64,000 nt of DNA from contig DYFA01000054.1 of assembly GCA_020725425.1 (NCBI GenBank), positions 43,664 to 107,663 of the forward strand, read 5' to 3'. Origin of the DNA: Aneurinibacillus sp. GTDB lineage: Bacteria > Bacillota > UBA5301 > DYFA01. This document shows positions 1-10,955 of this stretch, one piece after another (within the stretch, counting starts at the first letter, position 1; every line of letters starts with the position of its first letter). A model generated the notes under the pieces. The model searched no databases. It saw only the letters and a program-made list of their open reading frames with translations, and was not told the DNA's origin. Position numbers and translations under genes: made by a program.

Positions 1-1362
1 CAGGGGCTGATCGCCAAGTCGTGGACCGTCTCCCCCGACGGGAAGGTGTACACCTTCCACCTGAACAAGGGGGTCAAGTTCCATGACGGTCGCGAGGTGA
101 CCGCCGAAGACGTGGTCTTCTCGATGGAGCGGGTGCTGGCCCTGAAGTCGGGCTACTCCTGGCTCTGGGCGGACTTGGTCGCGGAGACCAAGGCGGTGGA
201 TAAATACACCGTGACCTTCCGGCTGAACAAGCCGTTCGCCCCGTTCCTCTCGACGCTCCCGTGGCTGGCGGTGGTGAACAAGGCCGCCATTCTGGAACAC
301 AAGAAGCCGGGGAACTTCGGGCAGTACGGCGACTACGGCCAGGACTGGCTGCTCAAGGCGGACGCCGGCTCGGGCGCCTACACCTTCAAGAGCTGGACCC
401 GCGGCAACGAAATCGTCTTCGCCAAGTTCGACGGGTACTTCAAGGGTTGGCGGAAGGGCGCCATCGATGAGGTGCGGGCCAAGGAGGTCTATAACGACGC
501 CACCATCATCGCGGAGATGAAGACCGGAGCGCTGACGATCGCCGACCACTACCGGGCGCTCGAGACCTACTCGGCGCTGGCGAAGATGAAGGGAGTCGCC
601 ATCAAGAAGGCTCTCTCCGGCGAGGCTTTCTACCTGAAGATCAACACCCGCAAGGCGCCCACAGACAACGTCCATGTCCGCCGCGCCATCAACTACGCCT
701 TCGACTACGACGCCTTCCTCCAGCAGATCGACCCCGGCGCCGAGCAGGCGCGCGGTCCGATTCCGGCGACCATCCCCGGCTTCGACCCGACCACGCCTCA
801 GTTCAAGCGGGATGTCAAGAAGGCCAGAGAAGAACTGGCCAAGAGCGGCCTGAAGCCGGACGACCTGACGATCAACTTCTGCTATGTCCAGGGCTTCGCC
901 CTCGAGGAGAAGCTGGCGTTGCTCTTCCAGGCCAACCTGGCCGAAGTCGGCCTCAAGGTGGTCCTCCAGCCCGAGACCTGGGGCCGGATCACTGACATCG
1001 CCGCCAAAGTGGAGACCACGCCCCACGTGACGGCGGTCTTCAGCGCCGCAAACTACCCGGACGCCGACAACTACCTCTACACGGCCTATCACTCGGACGC
1101 CGTCGGCACCTGGATGTCGATGGAATGGCTCAAGAACCCGGAGATCGACAAGCTCATCGAGACGGGACGGGTCACCGTGGACCCCAAGGCCCGCCAGAAG
1201 ATCTACAGCGAGCTCCAGCACAAGATCGTGGAGCTTGCGCCGGACGTCTTCATCTACTCCCTGCCGAAGCGCTACGCCATGCAGACCTGGCTGAAGGGCT
1301 TCGAGTTCGTCCCGGTCATGAGCTTCGAATACGACTTCCACAAGATGTGGGTGGAGAAGTAG
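1..1362 (+). CDS. ABC transporter substrate-binding protein, peptide/dipeptide family (SBP_bac_5), 5' partial
   Basis: Frame open from base 1; YTFHLNKGVKFHDGREVTAEDVVFSMERV is typical of SBP family 5; followed by dppBCDF-like genes. Confidence 0.93.
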   Translation, partial: QGLIAKSWTVSPDGKVYTFHLNKGVKFHDGREVTAEDVVFSMERVLALKSGYSWLWADLVAETKAVDKYTVTFRLNKPFAPFLSTLPWLAVVNKAAILEHKKPGNFGQYGDYGQDWLLKADAGSGAYTFKSWTRGNEIVFAKFDGYFKGWRKGAIDEVRAKEVYNDATIIAEMKTGALTIADHYRALETYSALAKMKGVAIKKALSGEAFYLKINTRKAPTDNVHVRRAINYAFDYDAFLQQIDPGAEQARGPIPATIPGFDPTTPQFKRDVKKAREELAKSGLKPDDLTINFCYVQGFALEEKLALLFQANLAEVGLKVVLQPETWGRITDIAAKVETTPHVTAVFSAANYPDADNYLYTAYHSDAVGTWMSMEWLKNPEIDKLIETGRVTVDPKARQKIYSELQHKIVELAPDVFIYSLPKRYAMQTWLKGFEFVPVMSFEYDFHKMWVEK

Positions 1363-1371
1363 CCTGCCACC

Positions 1372-1406
1372 GCGGGGAAGGGGAGGCCCCGCCTCCTCTT
1401 CCCCGC
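1372..1406 (+). promoter_or_regulatory. Intergenic hairpin after SBP gene (15-bp stem, no T-tract)
   Basis: GCGGGGAAGGGGAGG / CCTCCTCTTCCCCGC around a ~5-nt loop. Confidence 0.6.
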
Positions 1407-1428
1407 TCGATCACTGAAAGGATTCGCG

Positions 1429-2454
1429 ATGCGCTATCTGACGCATGTGTTTCGCCGGACCGGCAATGCGCTGATCGTCTTGGTCGGGTTGTCGATCGTG
1501 ATCTTCCTCATCTCGCGGGTGCTTCCGGGTGATCCCGCCCGGATGGCGCTGGGGCCGTACGCCACCGAGGAACAGGTGCGACACCTCAGAAGCGAGATGG
1601 GGCTCGACCGGCCGCTGGTCGTACAGTACGTCCGTTACGTGTCCAACCTGTTGCGGGGGGATTTCGGCAAGTCCTTGGTCTCGGAACGGAACGTGAGACT
1701 CGACCTAGAGGCCCATCTCCCGGCGACGGCCGAACTGATCGTCGTGACGACCCTGTGGATCGTTCTGCTCGGAATTCCGCTCGGGGCCCTCTCCGCCGTA
1801 AAGAAAGACACCTGGATCGACCACGCCATCAAGGCCTTCACCTTCACCGCGGTGGTGACGCCGGGGTTCATCGTGGGGATAGCCTTCCAACTCCTGTTCG
1901 GCTACGGTTTGGACTGGCTGCCGGTGACCGGCCGGCTCTCCCCGGGCGTCCTGCCCCCGGAGAGGGTCACCGGGTTCCTCCTGGTCGACAGCGCCCTGGC
2001 CCGCGACTGGCCCCTCTTCCGGGACGCCCTGATCCACATCCTCCTGCCCTCCCTGGCGCTCTCCTTCGCCGGGATGGGCCAGACGATCAGGATCACCCGT
2101 TCGAGCATGCTGGACGTGGAGAACCGGGATTTCATCCAAGTGGTGCGCTCCTACGGCGTTCCGGAGCGTCTCGTCATGTTCAAGTACATGCTGAAGCCGG
2201 CGTTCATACCCACGTTGCAGGTGATCGGGCTGACCTTCGCCTCCCTCTTCGGCAACGCCTTCCTCATCGAGAATGTCTTCTCCTGGCCGGGGATGGCGAA
2301 GTATGGCGTCACCGCCCTGCTCAAGAAGGACCTCAACGCCCTCATCGGCGTGGTTCTCGTCATCGGCACGGCCTTTCTGGTCGTGAACCTGGTGGTGGAC
2401 GTGCTGATGGGTTTCCTTGACCCGCGCCTCCGCCTGAAGGGGGCCGCGCGATGA
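1429..2454 (+). CDS. ABC transporter permease, DppB/OppB-like
   Basis: MRYLTHVFRRTGNALIVLVGLSIVIFLISRVLPGDPARM; multiple TM segments; operon context. Confidence 0.93.
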   Translation: MRYLTHVFRRTGNALIVLVGLSIVIFLISRVLPGDPARMALGPYATEEQVRHLRSEMGLDRPLVVQYVRYVSNLLRGDFGKSLVSERNVRLDLEAHLPATAELIVVTTLWIVLLGIPLGALSAVKKDTWIDHAIKAFTFTAVVTPGFIVGIAFQLLFGYGLDWLPVTGRLSPGVLPPERVTGFLLVDSALARDWPLFRDALIHILLPSLALSFAGMGQTIRITRSSMLDVENRDFIQVVRSYGVPERLVMFKYMLKPAFIPTLQVIGLTFASLFGNAFLIENVFSWPGMAKYGVTALLKKDLNALIGVVLVIGTAFLVVNLVVDVLMGFLDPRLRLKGAAR

Positions 2455-3335
2455 GGCCCGTGGTCGGAGCCGACGCCGCTCCCGGGCGGCAGCGCCTGCG
2501 GCTCGCCAAGTTCTGGTACCGTTACTCCCAGAACAAGGCGTCCATCGTCGGGCTTGTCGCCGTGGTGCTCATCATCGCTCTCACGGTCCTGGCTCCCTAT
2601 GTCACTCCGTACCCGGAACACGCCGGGGTTTACGTGAACTTCGGAGAGGCCTTCCAGCCCCCCAGCGCCGCTCACTGGTTCGGGACGGACGAGGTCGGAC
2701 GCGACATCTTCACCCGGACTATCTTCGGCTACCGTTTCTCCCTGCTCCTGGCCGTGGTCGTGCTCGGGATCGGCGTGCCCCTCGGAGTGCTCCTGGGGTT
2801 GGTCGCAGGCTACTACGGTGGATGGGTCGAAAGCGCCATCATGAAGGTGACGGACATCGTCCTCTCTCTCCCGGCGCTGGCCATGGCCCTGGCCGTGAGC
2901 GCGGTTCTCGGGTCGGACCTGGGCCACAGCATGCTGGCGCTCGCCGCCATCTGGTGGACCTGGCACGCCAGGCTCGTGCACGGGATGGTCCGCTCGCTGA
3001 AGAACGAGGAGTACGTGGAAGCCGCGAAGGTCATGGGGGCAGGTGACGCCCACATCATGTTCAGGGAGATCCTGCCCAACTGCATCCCGGCCATCCTGGT
3101 CAAGACGGCGCTGGATGCGGCCTTCGTCACGGAACTCGGGGCGGGTTTGAGCTTCCTCGGCCTGGGGGTCCGGCCGCCGACGCCGGCCCTGGGGACCATG
3201 GTGGCGACCGGCGCGGGGTATCTCCCGGCCCACTGGTGGATGGCGGTCTTCCCCTCCCTGGCGATTCTGCTCTTGATCTTCGGCTTGAACTGGTTTGCCG
3301 ACGGCTTGAGGGATGTGTTGGATGTTGACCTCTGA
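2451..3335 (+). CDS. ABC transporter permease, DppC/OppC-like
   Basis: HWFGTDEVGRDIFTRTIFGYRFSLLLAVV motif; overlaps the upstream permease. Confidence 0.93.
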   Translation: MRPVVGADAAPGRQRLRLAKFWYRYSQNKASIVGLVAVVLIIALTVLAPYVTPYPEHAGVYVNFGEAFQPPSAAHWFGTDEVGRDIFTRTIFGYRFSLLLAVVVLGIGVPLGVLLGLVAGYYGGWVESAIMKVTDIVLSLPALAMALAVSAVLGSDLGHSMLALAAIWWTWHARLVHGMVRSLKNEEYVEAAKVMGAGDAHIMFREILPNCIPAILVKTALDAAFVTELGAGLSFLGLGVRPPTPALGTMVATGAGYLPAHWWMAVFPSLAILLLIFGLNWFADGLRDVLDVDL

Positions 3336-4338
3336 GGTGGCGCCGCTGCTTGAGATAAGAGAACTGGGGTTGGAGTTCAGCCGGTTCAGCGGCAAGGCCC
3401 GGGTTCTGGACGGCGTGAGCCTATCAGTGTGCAAAGGGGAGAAGGTCGGCGTGGTCGGGGAGACAGGTTGCGGGAAGTCCCTGACCATGAAGGCCGTCAT
3501 GGGGCTTCTGCCCACCCGGCGGACCACGGTGACGGGCGGCGAGATCCTGTACAAGGGCCAAAACCTGCTGGGGATGAACCTGTCCGCGCGACGGAGGATC
3601 ACCGGCAAAGAGGTGGTCATGGTCTTCCAGGACCCTAACGGCTCGCTGAACCCGGTGTTCACCATCGGGGAGCAGATGGAAGACATCCTGGGCTGGTCGA
3701 GCAGGGAACCCGCTCGCCGCAGCCTCCGGTTCGGCTTGCCGAAGGCGGTGGCGGCGGAAGCCCGAAGGCGGGCGGCGGGCGTTTTGGCGCAGGTAGGACT
3801 GGCGGATCCGGAGCGCATCTTGAACAGCTACCCCTTCCAGCTCAGCGGCGGCATGCGCCAGAGAGTCCTGATCGCCATGGCCCTGGCGAACCAGCCGGAG
3901 CTCCTGATCGCCGACGAGCCGGGGACCGCCCTGGACGTCACCACGCAGGCCCAAATCCTGCGGCTCCTGGACGACCTCGTCCGGGCCCGGGGGATCGCCA
4001 TCTTGATGATCACCCACAATCTGGGGGTGGTCCGGCAGGTCACCGACCGGGTCTACGTCATGTACGCCGGGACGGTGGTCGAGACTGCCCCCACGGAGCG
4101 GCTCTTCGCCGACCCGCTCCACCCGTACACGCAAGGCTTGCTCGCCTCGGTGCCGCGTCTTGTGGGCGGAGGGTTGTCGGAGGGCATCGACGGAAGCGTG
4201 CCCGACTACCTCTCGCCTCTGCCCGGGTGCCGGTTTGCGCCCCGCTGCGCCCGGGCGACCGAACGCTGCCACCAAGAGAAACCGGTTCCGAGGGTGGCCG
4301 GCGAGGCGCACCTGGTCGCCTGCCACCTGGTGAAGTGA
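3322..4338 (+). CDS. ABC transporter ATP-binding protein, DppD/OppD-like
   Basis: Walker A GETGCGKS, signature LSGGMRQR, C-terminal oligopeptide motif PLHPYTQGLLASVPR; alternative start at 3313. Confidence 0.92.
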   Translation: MLTSEVAPLLEIRELGLEFSRFSGKARVLDGVSLSVCKGEKVGVVGETGCGKSLTMKAVMGLLPTRRTTVTGGEILYKGQNLLGMNLSARRRITGKEVVMVFQDPNGSLNPVFTIGEQMEDILGWSSREPARRSLRFGLPKAVAAEARRRAAGVLAQVGLADPERILNSYPFQLSGGMRQRVLIAMALANQPELLIADEPGTALDVTTQAQILRLLDDLVRARGIAILMITHNLGVVRQVTDRVYVMYAGTVVETAPTERLFADPLHPYTQGLLASVPRLVGGGLSEGIDGSVPDYLSPLPGCRFAPRCARATERCHQEKPVPRVAGEAHLVACHLVK

Positions 4339-4344
4339 GGAAGC

Positions 4345-5358
4345 ATGGAGAAGCAACCAGCTGCCGAAAGACCATTGATCGCAGTGCAGAACCTGCGCAA
4401 ATACTTCCCCCTCCGCCGAGGCCTGCTCAAGCAGAAGGCGGGCTTCGTCCGGGCGGTGGACGGGGTCACCTTCAGCATCGCTCCAGGAGAGGTCCTCGGA
4501 CTGGCCGGCGAATCCGGCTCGGGGAAAAGCACCGTCGGGCGCCTACTTTCAGGCCTGTACCAGCCCACCGCGGGCGAGGTGTTCTTCCGGGGCCGGACCC
4601 TCTTCCCGTCCGAAGCGGGCTGGCGCCCGGTCCGCCAGGAGATCCAGATGGTTTTCCAAGACCCGGGGTCGTCGCTGAACCCGCGCCGGACGGTGGGCAA
4701 GACCCTCGAGGTCCCGCTCCGGCTCCACCGGGCGGACCGGTCCCGGCGCATGGACGAACGCATCGCGGAGCTCCTGGCCATGGTGGAGCTGCCGCCCGAC
4801 TTTGCGGACAAGTTGCCTCGCTCCATGAGCGGCGGCCAGCGACAGCGGGTGGCCATAGCGAGGGCCCTGGCTTGTCAGCCGTCCTTTATCGTGCTGGACG
4901 AACCGACCTCGGCGCTGGACGTCTCAGTCCAGGCCAAGATCATCAAGCTGCTCCTGAAGCTGCGCGAGCAGTTCGGGCTGTCATACCTCTTCATCTCTCA
5001 CGATCTCGGGTTGATGCGCAACGTGGCCGACCGGACCGCGGTCATGTACCTCGGGAAGATCGTGGAGCTGGCGCCGACGGACCAGTTGTTCAACCAGCCG
5101 CTCCACCCGTACACGCAGCTCCTTCTCTCCTCCATCCCGGTGGTCTCCCCCGAGGAAGAGGCGATCCGGCCCAAAGCCGCGGCGGTGGAGGGGGAGATAC
5201 CCAGCCCGGTGGATGTCCCCCCGGGGTGCGCCTTCAGCACGCGCTGCCCGTCGGCCGCCGCCGGCTGCCGGGAGGAGGACCCGGCGCCGGTCGAGTTCAG
5301 CGACGGCCACCTGGTCAAGTGCCATCTTTTCGCTCACAGGAGGTGTGGAGTACGATGA
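4345..5358 (+). CDS. ABC transporter ATP-binding protein, DppF/OppF-like
   Basis: Walker A GESGSGKS, MSGGQRQRVAIARAL, PLHPYTQLLLSSIP. Confidence 0.93.
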   Translation: MEKQPAAERPLIAVQNLRKYFPLRRGLLKQKAGFVRAVDGVTFSIAPGEVLGLAGESGSGKSTVGRLLSGLYQPTAGEVFFRGRTLFPSEAGWRPVRQEIQMVFQDPGSSLNPRRTVGKTLEVPLRLHRADRSRRMDERIAELLAMVELPPDFADKLPRSMSGGQRQRVAIARALACQPSFIVLDEPTSALDVSVQAKIIKLLLKLREQFGLSYLFISHDLGLMRNVADRTAVMYLGKIVELAPTDQLFNQPLHPYTQLLLSSIPVVSPEEEAIRPKAAAVEGEIPSPVDVPPGCAFSTRCPSAAAGCREEDPAPVEFSDGHLVKCHLFAHRRCGVR

Positions 5359-6161
5359 GGGAAGTTGGAGTGGGACTCCTGCAGATGGAGTGCGTCCTCG
5401 GCGACCTCGAGGCCAATCTCGAACGGGCCGAGCGGTTGATCGCCGAAGCGGCCCGGCAGGGGGCGCAGGTCGCCTGCCTCCCGGAGATGTCCACCACCGG
5501 CTACAATCCGGAGCTTTTGGGCGAGCGCTTCCCGGCCCTGGCCATCGCCCCGGACGGGCCGGAAGCGACCCGCCTCGGGAAGGCGGCTGCGGCCCACAGC
5601 CTCTGGCTGATCGCGCCGGCGGTCGAACGCCGGGGCGACGGGCGCCTCTACAACTCGGCGCTCGTGTTCTCCCCAGACGGCAAGCCGGCCGGGTCGTACG
5701 CCAAGACGCACCTCTGGGCGGCAGAGCGGCGCCATTTCACCCCCGGTCCCGGCTTCCTGACCATCGACGCCCCCTTCGGACGGTTCGGCGTGATGATCTG
5801 CTACGACGCTGGATTCCCGGAGGTCGCCCGGACGCTCGCGCTGGACGGGGCGGAGCTCATCTTCATGCCTTCGGCCTGGCGCATCCAGGACAAGGACATC
5901 TGGGACCTGAACGTTCCCCAGCGCGCGCTCGAGAACACGCTGTTCGTCGTGGCGGTCAACCGGGTGGGACGCGAGGGCGACCTCCATCTCTTCGGCAACT
6001 CCAAGGTAGCCGACCCGCGCGGCCGGATCTGCTGCGAACTGCCGCTCGATCGGGAGACCGTGACGGTCGCCCGCCTCGATCTCGCCCTCGTGGCCTCGCT
6101 CCGCGCCGAGATACCCTACCTGCGCGACCGCCGAGCGGAGCTTTACGCCGGCCGGCTGTAG
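5355..6161 (+). CDS. Carbon-nitrogen hydrolase (nitrilase superfamily)
   Basis: E-K-C triad contexts CLPEMSTTGY, YAKTHLW, VMICYDAGFPE; start MREVGVGLLQMECVLGD. Confidence 0.9.
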   Translation: MREVGVGLLQMECVLGDLEANLERAERLIAEAARQGAQVACLPEMSTTGYNPELLGERFPALAIAPDGPEATRLGKAAAAHSLWLIAPAVERRGDGRLYNSALVFSPDGKPAGSYAKTHLWAAERRHFTPGPGFLTIDAPFGRFGVMICYDAGFPEVARTLALDGAELIFMPSAWRIQDKDIWDLNVPQRALENTLFVVAVNRVGREGDLHLFGNSKVADPRGRICCELPLDRETVTVARLDLALVASLRAEIPYLRDRRAELYAGRL

Positions 6162-6202
6162 CTCCCACGACTCTTCACCCTCGCCGGCCAAAAGGCCGCC
6201 GC

Positions 6203-7111
6203 TCAGCCGTCCGCCGGCTGGGGGAGGGCGTCTTGCGGCTCATCGAACGGCTCGACGTGGGAGATCACCCGGCTGACGCCGGGGTAGGTCTCCCGCACGG
6301 CGAGTTCGATCTCGTGCGCCAGGCCGTGGGCGGCCTCCACATGCATGTCCGGGTCCACCTGGACGTGGAGGGTGACCTCCAGGTCGTCCTCCCGCCCGCG
6401 GGTGACGATCCGGTGGCAGGAGCGCACCCCCGGCACGGTCGCGACCACCTGCTCGATCTGGCGGGCGTCCATGGCCGCCGTGTCGCAAAGGATGTCCGAG
6501 CCGCGGCGGACGATCCCGACCGCGGCGCGGAGGATGAGACCCGAGATCACCAGGGCCGCCACCACGTCCAGCCATGCCCACCCCAGTTTCACCGCGACCA
6601 GGGTGGCGATGACCGAGAGGGAGACGTAGAGGTCGCTCATCGTATGGAAAGAGTCGGAGACGAGGATGTCGCTCTGCAAGGCCCGCCCTTGCCGGCGTTC
6701 CCAGGTCATCACGCCGAAGTTGACCACCAGAGTGGTAAGCATGACGGCGAAGCTGGCCAGAGTGACTTCAGGTCCCGGGCCGCCCGGGTGGAGCAGCCGC
6801 CGCGCCACCCGCTCGATGATGTCGAAGGAGACGAGGGCCAAAAGGCCGGCGATGGCAAGGGCGGCGAAGGTCTCGTACTTCTTGTGGCCGAGGGGGTGGT
6901 CGTCGTCAGGGGGGCGGGAAGCCAGGCCGATCCCGATCAGGCCCACGATGTTGGAAGCTCCGTCGGCCAGGGAGTGGTAGCCGTCCGCCGTCATGCTGGC
7001 GCTGCGGCTGATTATCCCGTAGATGACCTTGGCCAGGGCGACGGACCAGTTCAGAACCAGGATGATGATCAGGACCCGGCGGATCCTCCTGAAGCGCTGC
7101 TCGTCGGACAC
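6203..7111 (-). CDS. Cation diffusion facilitator family transporter
   Basis: MTADGYHSLADGASNIVGLIG and HPLGHKKYETFAAL CDF signatures; GTG start assigned at 7111. Confidence 0.9.
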   Translation of the reverse strand: MSDEQRFRRIRRVLIIILVLNWSVALAKVIYGIISRSASMTADGYHSLADGASNIVGLIGIGLASRPPDDDHPLGHKKYETFAALAIAGLLALVSFDIIERVARRLLHPGGPGPEVTLASFAVMLTTLVVNFGVMTWERRQGRALQSDILVSDSFHTMSDLYVSLSVIATLVAVKLGWAWLDVVAALVISGLILRAAVGIVRRGSDILCDTAAMDARQIEQVVATVPGVRSCHRIVTRGREDDLEVTLHVQVDPDMHVEAAHGLAHEIELAVRETYPGVSRVISHVEPFDEPQDALPQPADG

Positions 7112-7232
7112 GGCTGCACCTCCATATGAAAAGACCTGCGGGCACCAGACACCAGTCCCACAGGTCTTCCCTGCTGCTCCAACGGAGCCCGGCCCCACCG
7201 GCCAGCGGCCGGTCGCCTGCTCTGGATACGTT

Positions 7233-8567
7233 TTATTGTAGTTCGCCGTACCGTATTTGACAACGGGACGGTGGTTCCTGCTCGCTTCCTCCCGGACGCG
7301 ACCACGGGAGGGGCCGGCCGGCCAGTGCCCCGGGGTAACGGAGCAGGAGATCCCACACCGACACCGGCCATCCCAGCTTCACGACGGCCGGCGGGTGGCG
7401 GGGATGATCCGCCGTTCCCCCGCCGGCTCTGGCGGAGGGAGACGGTGCGGCCAGAGTGAAAGTCCCGTAAGACACTCCCACCCACGCCTGCCGCGCCGGC
7501 CCATCCTTCGGGGACGCCGCGGCCGCCCTCCCCGTTTCCCACGTCTCCCCCGTCCCCCCCGCCCGCCGGGCTGCCAGGAGGAGTCCGCCCGGCAGGCGCG
7601 CCGCTCCGCCCTGCACCACGATCCGGGCGAGGGGGAGCCGGTCTCCGGGGCGGCAAGGCTGTCCGGCAGGAGAAGGCGCAGGCGCGCCCGTCATGCGGCC
7701 CAGCGCCTCCAGCACCACCAGCCGGAGGGGCAGGTGCTCCTTCAGCGGCAGAGACAGCCGGGGGATGGTGAACATCACCGGTTCCAGGCCCGCCGCCGCC
7801 AGGACCCGGCGGAGAGCAGCCAGAGGGAGGGCGTCCCGGACGTAGCCGTGGATGACGAGCGGCTCCCCGCCGACCCGTAGCACGGGCAGGAGGAGGATTT
7901 CCGGGTCGGCCGCCAGCGCCGGCAGGTGATGCGCCCCGTCAAAGATGACCATCCGCCAGATCCCCGCCCGCTTCGCCAGGAGAACGCTCCGCCAACCCGC
8001 CGGGGTGAGCCGGCCCAGGTCGGCGTCGGTGCAGTCCACCATCAGCCGGGCCCCCAGCTTGGCCGCGGCCCGGGTGACCGCCAACACCCGCTCCCCGTCC
8101 CCTTCCTCGCCGCCGCTTCCGCCCCCGGAGCCGGAGGCTCCCCGGAGGCGGCCCCCCGGCCGGAAGACCGCCGGGGTGTTCAAGATGACGAGCACCTCGG
8201 CGCGGTTCCGCCTCTTCCCGCGACCCCCGTCCGGCGGTCCGGTGGCGAGGCGGCAGGCCGTCCGCCCGTCGAGGAACCGCACCCGGCCGGCCCGGATGGC
8301 GTTCCGCTCAGCAGGGGTGAGCCGGGCGGAGAGCGCCGCCTGCGACCCTCTGGAAGGGGCGAAGAGGCGGATCGTCGCCAGCCCCGCCGCCGTCCAGAGC
8401 GCTGCCCCGGCCGCAGACAACGCCACCGCCGCTCCCCACCGCCGCCACCTGCCGGCCGCTCTTCGCCGCGCCCCTCCTGCCGCTATCGCCCCATGCCCTT
8501 CACCCGGGGCTATAGTGCCCCCCGCCTGGGGCGACAAAATCCTGCCGGCGAGATCCTGGATTTTGAC
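7233..8567 (-). CDS. Hypothetical protein with N-terminal TM anchor
   Basis: Long ORF (maximal 7233..8759), hydrophobic segment WGAAVALSAAGAALWTAAGLATIRLF; no family recognised; start uncertain because the maximal ORF overlaps the ferredoxin gene. Confidence 0.5.
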   Translation of the reverse strand, partial: VKIQDLAGRILSPQAGGTIAPGEGHGAIAAGGARRRAAGRWRRWGAAVALSAAGAALWTAAGLATIRLFAPSRGSQAALSARLTPAERNAIRAGRVRFLDGRTACRLATGPPDGGRGKRRNRAEVLVILNTPAVFRPGGRLRGASGSGGGSGGEEGDGERVLAVTRAAAKLGARLMVDCTDADLGRLTPAGWRSVLLAKRAGIWRMVIFDGAHHLPALAADPEILLLPVLRVGGEPLVIHGYVRDALPLAALRRVLAAAGLEPVMFTIPRLSLPLKEHLPLRLVVLEALGRMTGAPAPSPAGQPCRPGDRLPLARIVVQGGAARLPGGLLLAARRAGGTGETWETGRAAAASPKDGPARQAWVGVSYGTFTLAAPSPSARAGGGTADHPRHPPAVVKLGWPVSVWDLLLRYPGALAGRPLPWSRPGGSEQEPPSRCQIRYGELQ

Positions 8568-8637
8568 AGGAATGGTTGCCTCCCTGGAGAAATGTGAACC
8601 TCTGGAGACGAAAACTGGTACAGGGGGGGAATTCGGA

Positions 8638-9120
8638 TTGGGCAAGTACCTCAAGGTCAACCATGAGAAATGCACCGCCTGTCGCCGGTGCGAGCTGGTG
8701 TGTTCGTTGAAGAGGTCCGGGGAGTTCAATCCGGCCAAGGCCTGCCTCAGTGTGGCCACTTTCCTCGACGACGACTTCTACTTCCCCGTGACCTGCCAGC
8801 ACTGTGAGGAGCCGCTCTGCCAGAAGGTTTGCCCGGCCGGGGCCGTCGTCCGGAACGAGGTGACCGGGGCCGTGGAGATCGACCAGGACCGCTGCATCGG
8901 TTGCAAGATGTGCATCATGGCCTGCCCCTTCGGCGCGCCGGTCTCCGTTCCGGAAACCGGCAAGGTCACCAAGTGCGACCTCTGCCAGGGCGAGCCGGAA
9001 TGCGTCAGTTTCTGCCAGTGGGGCGCGCTGGAGTACGTCGAGGCTGACCGGGCGGCCGTGGCGAAACGCCGCGAGGTGGCGCGCCGATTGATGGACGTCC
9101 TGCGGGAGGTGGCAGGGTGA
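8638..9120 (+). CDS. 4Fe-4S ferredoxin (AOR-associated electron transfer protein)
   Basis: Repeated CxxCxxC motifs ([35 protein letters not shown]); TTG start after a GGGGGGA RBS-like run; overlaps AOR. Confidence 0.88.
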   Translation: MGKYLKVNHEKCTACRRCELVCSLKRSGEFNPAKACLSVATFLDDDFYFPVTCQHCEEPLCQKVCPAGAVVRNEVTGAVEIDQDRCIGCKMCIMACPFGAPVSVPETGKVTKCDLCQGEPECVSFCQWGALEYVEADRAAVAKRREVARRLMDVLREVAG

Positions 9121-10955
9121 TGTACGGCTGGATCGGCAAAATCGGCCGGGTGGACCTGAGCCGCGGCATTGTGACGGTGGAGGACCTGGACCCGATGGTG
9201 GCCAGGGAGTACGTGGGGGCCCGAGGGCTCGGCACCAAGCTCTTCTGCGACGAAGTCGACCCCCAGGTGGATCCGTATGCGCCGGAGAACAAGCTGATCT
9301 TCGCCACCGGGCCGCTGACCGGGACGGCCGCCATCTCCGGCGCCCGGTACAACGTGGTCACCAAGTCCCCTTTGACCGGCGCCGTCGCTGCCTCCAACTC
9401 GGGCGGCTACTTCGGCCCGGAACTGAAGTTCGCCGGCTTCGACGCCCTGATCATCGAGGGGAAGGCCCCCAGCCCGGTCTATCTCTGGGTGGAGAACGGC
9501 CGGATCGAGGTGCGCCCCGCCGGGCACCTCTGGGGCAAGACCACCCACGAGACGGAGGACATCCTCCACGCTGAGACGGATCCTGAGGCCAAGATCGCCT
9601 CCATCGGCCCCGCCGGCGAGAGCCTGGTGAAGTTCGCCTGCGTGGTGAATGACAAGCACCGGGGAGCGGGCCGGTCCGGCGTCGGCGCCGTGATGGGGTC
9701 CAAGAATCTCAAAGCGGTCGCCGCCCGCGGCACCGGGGGCATCAAGGTGGCCGACCCGGCCGGGTTCCGGGAGGCGATGCGCGACGCCTTCGAGAAGACC
9801 AAGGCCCACCCGGTGACCAGCACCGGCCTGCCCACCTACGGCACGGCTGTCCTGGTCAACATCATCAACGCCCACGGCATCTTCCCGACGCGCAATTTCC
9901 AGACGGGGGTCTTCCCGGGGGCGGAAAGGATCAGCGGCGAGGCGATGGCCGAGCGGACGCTGGTGCGGAAGAAGGCGTGCTTCGCCTGCCCCATAGCCTG
10001 CGGCCGGGTCACCCGGGTCAAGAGCGGGAAGTACCAGGGCGCCGGCGAGGGCCCGGAGTATGAGCCGCTCTTCTCCCTGGGCTCCGACTGCGGCGTCGAC
10101 GACCTCGAAGCCGTCACCAAGGCCAACTACTACGCCAACGAGCTGGGTTACGACCCGATCTCCTTCGGAGCGACACTGGCCTGTGCCATCGAACTCTACG
10201 AACGGGGGTACCTGCCGAAGGACGACGCCGGGGTCCCGCTCCGGTGGGGCGACGGGGATCTGCTGGTGGAGATGGCCCGGAAGGTCGGCTACCGGGAGGG
10301 CTTCGGGGACTTCCTGGCGGAGGGGTCCTACCGGTTGGCCGAGAAGTACGGCCATCCGGAGCTCTCGATGAGCACGAAAAAGCAGGAGTACCCGGCCTAT
10401 GACCCGCGGGGGGCCCAGGCCATCGGCCTCAACTACGCCACCTCCAACCGCGGCGGGTGCCACGTCCGGGGTTACACCATCTCCCCCGAAATCCTCGGGG
10501 TCCCGGAGAAGCTCGACCCGCTGACGACGGAGAACAAGGCGGCCTGGGACAAAGCCTTCCAGGATGTGACGGCCCTCGTCGACTCGAGCGGGATGTGCCT
10601 CTTCACCACCTTCGCCCTGGGGGCTCCGGAGGTTGCGGCGATGCTGGCCGCCGCCACCGGGGTGGCGTACACGGTGGAAAGCGGGCTCCTCGCGGGGGAG
10701 CGCATCTGGAACCTGGAGCGGCTGTTCAACCTGGCGGCCGGATTCACGGCGGCCGACGACACCCTGGCCCCGCGTCTTTTGGCCGAGGCGCTGCCGGAAG
10801 GGCCGGCGAAGGGCAAGGTGGTCGGCCTCGCCGAGATGCTGCCGGAGTACTACCGGCTCCGCGGTTGGGACGCCGAGGGCGTGCCGACCCCGGAGACGCT
10901 CGAGAGGTTGGGGATCACGTGGAAGTCCAGCTCTTCTCGCTCCTCCGTCGCCTGA
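9120..10955 (+). CDS. Aldehyde:ferredoxin oxidoreductase (tungsten enzyme)
   Basis: [43 protein letters not shown]; ~611 aa. Confidence 0.95.
   Translation: MYGWIGKIGRVDLSRGIVTVEDLDPMVAREYVGARGLGTKLFCDEVDPQVDPYAPENKLIFATGPLTGTAAISGARYNVVTKSPLTGAVAASNSGGYFGPELKFAGFDALIIEGKAPSPVYLWVENGRIEVRPAGHLWGKTTHETEDILHAETDPEAKIASIGPAGESLVKFACVVNDKHRGAGRSGVGAVMGSKNLKAVAARGTGGIKVADPAGFREAMRDAFEKTKAHPVTSTGLPTYGTAVLVNIINAHGIFPTRNFQTGVFPGAERISGEAMAERTLVRKKACFACPIACGRVTRVKSGKYQGAGEGPEYEPLFSLGSDCGVDDLEAVTKANYYANELGYDPISFGATLACAIELYERGYLPKDDAGVPLRWGDGDLLVEMARKVGYREGFGDFLAEGSYRLAEKYGHPELSMSTKKQEYPAYDPRGAQAIGLNYATSNRGGCHVRGYTISPEILGVPEKLDPLTTENKAAWDKAFQDVTALVDSSGMCLFTTFALGAPEVAAMLAAATGVAYTVESGLLAGERIWNLERLFNLAAGFTAADDTLAPRLLAEALPEGPAKGKVVGLAEMLPEYYRLRGWDAEGVPTPETLERLGITWKSSSSRSSVA

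Noticed and set aside
2151-3818. 555-aa minus ORF opposite the dpp permease/ATPase genes
   Set aside because: High-GC antisense ORF with low-complexity composition; the + strand has clear ABC transporter motifs throughout.
8778-10463. 561-aa minus ORF opposite AOR
   Set aside because: Antisense to a convincing AOR reading frame; composition typical of GC-rich shadow ORFs.
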